Positions 13,070 to 17,073 of a stretch of 17,073 nucleotides of DNA are shown piece after piece; the first letter of the stretch is position 1, and every line of letters begins with the position of its first letter. The stretch is from Palsa-506 sp050013415 (GTDB lineage: Bacteria; Actinomycetota; Actinomycetes; Streptosporangiales; Streptosporangiaceae): NCBI GenBank assembly GCA_050013415.1, contig JBEKFH010000056.1, positions 1-17,073 of the forward strand. The letters are read 5' to 3'. Both the position numbers and the translations under genes were made by a program. A model generated the notes under the pieces. The model did not search any database. It was not told the origin of the DNA and saw nothing but the letters and a program-made list of their open reading frames with translations.

Positions 13070-15564
13070 CGACCGGCATCGCGATCGGCGCGGGCAATCT
13101 TCCCGCGGAGCCGAACAGCTTCATCGGCCGCGAGCAGGATCTGGCCGAGCTCACCCTGCTACTTGGCGATGTTCGCGCGGTGACCCTGTGCGGGCCGGGC
13201 GGCATCGGCAAGACGCGGCTGGCACTGCGGCTTGCGCGCGCGCTCCTGCCCGGCTTTCCCGACGGGGCGTGGCTGGTCGAGCTTGGTGACACTGCCGATC
13301 CCGCACTGGTACCGCGCCGGGTTGCGGCTGCGCTGGGCATCAGGGAAGAGCCAGGCCGCCCGCTCACCGAGACGCTGGCCGGCGCTCTCCGGTCGCGGCG
13401 CATGGTGCTGATCATCGACACCTGCGAGCATGTGCTGGACGCCTGCGCCGCCCTGGTACGGCGGCTGCTTGACGGCTGCCCCTCGCTGCGGCTGATAGCG
13501 ACCAGCCGGCAGCCGCTGCGGGTGCCCGGCGAGACAGCCTGGCGGGTCCGTCCGCTCGCGCTGCCCGCGCAGCCCGCCGGGCTGTCAGACCGGGACCTGG
13601 CCGGACATGAGGCGATCCGGCTGTTCGCCGAGCGGGCCGCTGCCGTCCGGCCAGGATTTGCGCTCGGCAGGGACAACACCGCGGCGGCCGTCCGCCTGTG
13701 CCGGACGCTGGACGGGATCCCGCTGGCCATCGAGCTGGCGGCGGCGCGGGTCCGGGCGCTGTCGGTGGAGCAGATCGCGGGCCGCATCGGCGACCGGTTC
13801 CGGCTGCTGGCATCGGGCGACCGGACTGCCCCGCCGCGGCAGCAGACGCTGCGGGCTACCGTGGACTGGAGCTACGAGCTGCTCACCGGACCCGAGCAGG
13901 TGCTGCTGCGCAGGCTTTCCGTCTTCGCCGGCTGGAACCTGGACATGGCCGAGCAGATCTGTGCCGACGGCGAGATCTCCGCGCCTGCGGTCCTCGGGCT
14001 GCTGGCCGCGCTTATTGACAAGTCGCTGGTCACGCTCGACGCCGAGGTGGACGGCGCCGCCCGCTACCGGCTGCTGGACACGATCAGGGAGTACGCTGCC
14101 GCCCGGCTGGCCGCCTCCGGCGAGGCGACCGCCGTCCGTATCCGGCACCGGGACTACCTGCTGAACCTGGTGGAATCCGCTGCGGCGGTCGCGTTCCTGC
14201 GCGGCGATCCGCCATGGCCGGATCGGGTCGCAATGTACCGGCGCGTGCACGCGGAGCGGGCCAACTTCGAGGCCGCGCTCACCGTCTCGCTGGAACGCCG
14301 CGAGGCCGCCGAGGGACTGCGGCTCTGCACCGCGCTGCGCAGCCCGTGGGTCGCCTACGGTGACGTCAGCGCAGGCGCCGGCTGGTTCGATCGTTTTCTG
14401 GAGCTGGCGGCTGGAGTGCGGCCGGCCACCATGGCCCGTGCCCGGATCTGCAGGGCGGAGCTCGCCTTCGAGCAGCAGGACTACGCCGCGGCGGCACAGG
14501 CCGCCCGCGCGGGCATCGAGCTCTGCGGGTCATCCGGCGGCGCTGGCGAGCCCGCCGGGCACCGCGTGCTTGCGCTGGTCAGCTTGCGGGCTGGCCGGCA
14601 CGACGACGCCCTCCGCCACGCGGAGACAGCCATCACGGCGGCCCGCGCGGCCGAGGATGCCTGGGAGGAGGGGCTGGCGCAGAGCACCAGGGCAGCCGTG
14701 CTGGCACGCCAGGGCAAGCTGAACGAGGCGCGACGGGCGTACGAGATCGCCCTCGACGTGCTCAGGGACAACAACGGCTGGGGCGTGGCGCAGACCCTGT
14801 ACGGGCTCGGCGCGCTGGCCAGGGCGCGCCGGGATCATGACGCCGCGCTGCGGCACTATGGTGCGGCGTTGGCGCTGTACCGGGCCATCGATGCCCGGCC
14901 GGAGATCGCCCGCTGCCTTGCCGGGATCGGCTGGGTGGCGCTCTCCCGCGGCGACCTGGAGCTGGCCAGCTCGAGCCTGTCCGAGAGCATGCGGCTCAGC
15001 CTGGCCACCGGCCAGCGGCTGTCGATTGCCCGCGGACTCGAGGCTCTTGCCGCGCTGGCGCTGGCCCGCGGTGATCCGTCAGCTGCACTCCGCCTCGAAG
15101 GCGCCTGGCTTGCCGCGGCCGAGGCGGCCGGGGATGTCTTCCTGGCATCCAGGTCTCAGATCGATGCTCTGCACGAGGCCGCGCGCCGACAGCTCAGTCC
15201 GGTCGCTGCGGCCGCGGCAGCGGCCGAGGGCAGGGCAATGACCATGCACGAAGCCATCAATTACGGCGCCAGGCCAGCGGGCGCCGGGTCGGCGGGGATT
15301 GCCGCGACGGGAGCCGGGACCAGCTTCGCGGGACCGCTGCCCGTCTCTCGCGACGGCGATGGGTCGGTGCTGACCAGGCGGCAGCTCCAGGTCGCCGTCC
15401 TGGTCGCGCGCGGGCTCTCCAACCGTGCCATTGCCGACGAGCTCGTCATTAGCCCGGCGACCGCCGCCCGGCACATGGCCAACATCTTCACCAGGCTCGG
15501 CCTGAGCTCCCGCGCCCAGGTCGCCGCATGGGCGGCCGGGCGCGAGTCCGGCGAAGTGCCCTGA
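13066..15564 (+). CDS. Large ATP-binding LuxR-family transcriptional regulator (STAND-type)
   Basis: The 832-residue product combines an N-terminal NTPase, a repeat region and a C-terminal LuxR DNA-binding domain. Walker A is GPGGIGKT (residues 43-50), Walker B is VLIIDTCEH (114-122) and the arginine-sensor-like motif is LIATSR (143-148). A winged-helix-type segment, RATVDWSYELLTGPEQVLLRRLSVF, follows near 262-286. About 450-680 looks like TPR-type helical repeats. The LuxR helix-turn-helix LTRRQLQVAVLVARGLSNRA onward is at 769-825. Such proteins are inducer-sensing ATPase switches. I chose ATG 13066, which overlaps the mannosidase TGA as ATGA, because the NTPase begins here; the frame is open further upstream only because it runs through the P/S repeat in a second frame. 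The overlap implies translational coupling with the mannosidase, whose expression, or that of a wider regulon, it may control. Confidence 0.93.
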   Translation: MTTGIAIGAGNLPAEPNSFIGREQDLAELTLLLGDVRAVTLCGPGGIGKTRLALRLARALLPGFPDGAWLVELGDTADPALVPRRVAAALGIREEPGRPLTETLAGALRSRRMVLIIDTCEHVLDACAALVRRLLDGCPSLRLIATSRQPLRVPGETAWRVRPLALPAQPAGLSDRDLAGHEAIRLFAERAAAVRPGFALGRDNTAAAVRLCRTLDGIPLAIELAAARVRALSVEQIAGRIGDRFRLLASGDRTAPPRQQTLRATVDWSYELLTGPEQVLLRRLSVFAGWNLDMAEQICADGEISAPAVLGLLAALIDKSLVTLDAEVDGAARYRLLDTIREYAAARLAASGEATAVRIRHRDYLLNLVESAAAVAFLRGDPPWPDRVAMYRRVHAERANFEAALTVSLERREAAEGLRLCTALRSPWVAYGDVSAGAGWFDRFLELAAGVRPATMARARICRAELAFEQQDYAAAAQAARAGIELCGSSGGAGEPAGHRVLALVSLRAGRHDDALRHAETAITAARAAEDAWEEGLAQSTRAAVLARQGKLNEARRAYEIALDVLRDNNGWGVAQTLYGLGALARARRDHDAALRHYGAALALYRAIDARPEIARCLAGIGWVALSRGDLELASSSLSESMRLSLATGQRLSIARGLEALAALALARGDPSAALRLEGAWLAAAEAAGDVFLASRSQIDALHEAARRQLSPVAAAAAAAEGRAMTMHEAINYGARPAGAGSAGIAATGAGTSFAGPLPVSRDGDGSVLTRRQLQVAVLVARGLSNRAIADELVISPATAARHMANIFTRLGLSSRAQVAAWAAGRESGEVP

Positions 15565-15635
15565 GCGTGCTAGTGGCCCGCCATCCCGCTGGCCGCCCGG
15601 TCCGCCCGGCACCTCATCCGCCGGCACGCGACTCA

Positions 15636-15745
15636 GGGCCTGCACATCCGCCCGGCCTGCACTGCACATCCACGGCGCCTGGACATCGGACGGGCCTGCA
15701 TATCTACGGGCCTACACATCCGCGGGGCACACGACTGCATATGGC
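15636..15745 (+). repeat. Degenerate tandem repeats of a GGCCTGCACATCC-like unit
   Basis: About six diverged units of 16-23 bases follow each other: GGGCCTGCACATCCGC, GGCCTGCACTGCACATCCACG, GCCTGGACATCGGACG, GGCCTGCATATCTACG, GGCCTACACATCCGCG and a last GCACACGACTGCATATGG. The shared core is GGCCTGCACATC. Units vary in length, so a coding role is unlikely. Confidence 0.55.
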
Positions 15746-15965
15746 TATGGCTAATTCTGCGCATGCGCGAGGCGCGTGCCATGCCTACGGTCGTGCTGTG
15801 CGCTCCGGCGCACCGTCGGATGACCGGCGAGCGATCGCGCCTCGCGCGGGACCGGACGTCAGGAGGGGGATGGCCGGCCCGCGGGGGGGGCGGGATAGTC
15901 CGTGGCGGTAGCTGGCCGCGGGATCGCCTCTGGCGCCCGCCGCTGGCGGTCACCGATTTCGTCAT

Positions 15966-16006
15966 CGTGGAGGATCCGCACGTTCCGCCCGGCCAGATCC
16001 TCCACG
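15966..16006. terminator. Perfect 11-bp inverted repeat, possible bidirectional terminator
   Basis: CGTGGAGGATC (15966-15976) and GATCCTCCACG (15996-16006) enclose 19 bases. It lies between two convergent genes, 156 bases beyond the acyl-CoA dehydrogenase stop and about 400 beyond the LuxR stop. No U-tract follows, so terminator function is a guess; a binding site is the alternative. The palindrome GTTGCGCAAC starts three bases later. Confidence 0.4.
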
Positions 16007-16161
16007 CTGTTGCGCAACTGCGCTGTTTCGCGCGGGGGACGGGGTTCGAGCAGGCGGATCCGCAGCGGCGCAGTGGTCCTGGCTAGCCGCGGTTGGCCAG
16101 GCGGCCGGGCCACCACGCGAAACCTATCTGGAGACCCATCGCCCCGGCTGTTGATGCCGGG

Positions 16162-17073
16162 TCATGTCGCCGGCCGCGCTGAGTTCCGGGCCAGCGCGCG
16201 GCCGATCACCATCCGCAGCACCTGATTGGTGCCCTCCACGATCTGCAGCGCCTTGGCCTCGCGCAAGTAGCGCTCGGCGGGGAAATCCTCTACGTAGCCG
16301 TAACCGCCAAGCACCTGCACGGCATCGGTGGCCACCCGCATGGCAGTGTCGCTGGCGAAGAGCTTAGCCATCGCCGCCTGCGTTCCGAATGACAACCCGG
16401 CGTCCTTGCGCCGCGCTGCCGCCAGGTACAGGGCCCGGGCCGCCTCGACCGCGGTGGCCATGTCAGCGAGCATGAACGAGATGCCCTGAAAATCGGCGAT
16501 CGGGCGGCCGAACTGCCGGCGCTCGCGCGCGTAATCGGCGGCGGCGTCGAGCGCGGCCTGGGCCAGGCCGGTGGCGCACGCGGCGATGCCGAGCCGGCCC
16601 TCGTCAAGCGCGGCGAGCGCGATGCCGAATCCCCTGCCTTCCTCGCCAATCAGGTTACCGGCCGGCACCCGGGCCGACTCGAAGATCATGTGCGCAGTCA
16701 CCGACGCCCGCATGCCCATCTTGTGCTCCGCCGCGGCCGCCGACACGCCCGGCGTCTCTGCCGGAACGTGCAGGCAGCTGATCCCGCGGGCTGCGCCGGG
16801 AGCTTCATGATCACCGGAAGTGCGGGCGAACAGGGTGTAGAAGTCGGCCTGCCCGGCATGCGAGATCCACGCCTTGACGCCGTCGATCACGTAGTCCCCG
16901 TCGCGGGCCACCGCGCGCGTCCGCAGAGCCGCGGCGTCCGAGCCGCTCTGCGGCTCGGACAGGCAGTAGGCGCCGAGCAGGCCGCCGCCCAGCATCGACG
17001 GCAGCCAGCGCTGCTGCTGCTCGCTCGTGCCGGCGGCGGCCAGCGGGAAGCAGGTCAGGGTATGCACGCTCAT
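16162..17073 (-). CDS. Acyl-CoA dehydrogenase, C-terminal part (cut by window edge)
   Basis: The visible 303 residues cover about three quarters of a typical 380-residue acyl-CoA dehydrogenase. This FAD enzyme introduces the alpha-beta double bond in acyl-CoA thioesters, for example in fatty-acid or branched-chain amino-acid breakdown. Visible signatures are LLGAYCLSEPQSGSDAAAL (residues 32-50), the flavin-side VKAWISHAG (66-74), the helix region YARERRQFGRPIADFQ and QVLGGYGYVEDFPAERYLREA. Near the C-terminus, QIVEGTNQVLRMVIGRAL holds the likely catalytic base E280 (numbering from the first visible Met). The ATG at 17073 is almost certainly an internal methionine (SVHT...CFPL is a mid-domain motif), so the gene continues beyond the window. 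The chain-length specificity cannot be told. The C-terminus is intact, with TGA at 16164-16162. Confidence 0.93.
   Translation of the reverse strand: MSVHTLTCFPLAAAGTSEQQQRWLPSMLGGGLLGAYCLSEPQSGSDAAALRTRAVARDGDYVIDGVKAWISHAGQADFYTLFARTSGDHEAPGAARGISCLHVPAETPGVSAAAAEHKMGMRASVTAHMIFESARVPAGNLIGEEGRGFGIALAALDEGRLGIAACATGLAQAALDAAADYARERRQFGRPIADFQGISFMLADMATAVEAARALYLAAARRKDAGLSFGTQAAMAKLFASDTAMRVATDAVQVLGGYGYVEDFPAERYLREAKALQIVEGTNQVLRMVIGRALARNSARPAT

Larger units (their letters stand above)
15565..16161. other. 597-base gap without a supported gene
   Basis: No frame here has family resemblance or the strong GC3 bias of its neighbours; the open frames overlap on both strands and none has a good start. 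The gap holds degenerate tandem repeats at 15636-15745, a run of eight G at 15883-15890, a perfect 11-bp inverted repeat at 15966-16006 and the palindrome GTTGCGCAAC at 16009-16018. It separates the LuxR stop from the convergent acyl-CoA dehydrogenase stop, and may contain remains of a lost gene. Confidence 0.6.

Noticed and set aside
15763..16116. Small genes in the gap after the LuxR regulator, on either strand
   Set aside because: Third-position bias is weak, no start signal stands out, and the frames cross the hairpin and G-run. No family resemblance was seen.

Overview
This window is high-GC DNA, visibly above 70% G+C across most of its length, with strongly G/C-biased third codon positions. 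Together with a SigE-type sigma factor remnant, a Tat-exported protein, a LacI regulator and a large LuxR/ATPase regulator, this points to a filamentous-type actinobacterium (Actinomycetota). A Streptosporangiales-like member is my guess, but the order cannot be fixed from the sequence. The window looks chromosomal. No transposase, integrase, phage gene, tRNA, rRNA or CRISPR array was seen.

Layout. Positions 1-197 (minus) hold the start of a small conserved hypothetical protein cut by the window edge. Positions 281-1145 (plus) hold a decayed SigE-family sigma factor and its partner membrane protein. Both are broken, by an in-frame TAG, an internal deletion with a frame change, and a second frameshift. 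Positions 1255-4926 carry housekeeping or accessory single genes in alternating orientation: lgt, an O-methyltransferase, a nitrilase-superfamily amidohydrolase, a VOC protein and a GNAT acetyltransferase. A nested inverted repeat and three direct repeats lie just before the GNAT gene.

Positions 4851-15564 look like a carbohydrate-use neighbourhood. A Tat-exported TIM-barrel-type hydrolase (minus) is served by an unusually AT-rich promoter region. It is followed by a 3-hydroxyisobutyrate-dehydrogenase-type oxidoreductase (minus) and a LacI repressor (minus). Divergent from the repressor is a 1621-residue family 38 alpha-mannosidase (plus), whose stop overlaps the start of a LuxR-type ATPase regulator by ATGA. 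The mannosidase contains two in-frame tandem repeats, 6 x 15 bp and 5 x 18 bp. My inference is that LacI senses a sugar from mannosides and controls the divergent mannosidase, and possibly the downstream minus-strand genes. The LuxR/STAND protein would be co-made with the enzyme.

Positions 15565-16161 contain no gene that I can support, but hold degenerate CACATCC-type repeats, a perfect 11-bp hairpin and a 10-bp palindrome. Positions 16162-17073 (minus) hold the C-terminal three quarters of an acyl-CoA dehydrogenase cut by the window edge.

A recurrent signal is a TANNNT-like hexamer 6-8 bases before the ATG of at least six genes. This suggests that much of the window is transcribed as leaderless mRNA, while the exported hydrolase has a classical promoter and Shine-Dalgarno sequence.
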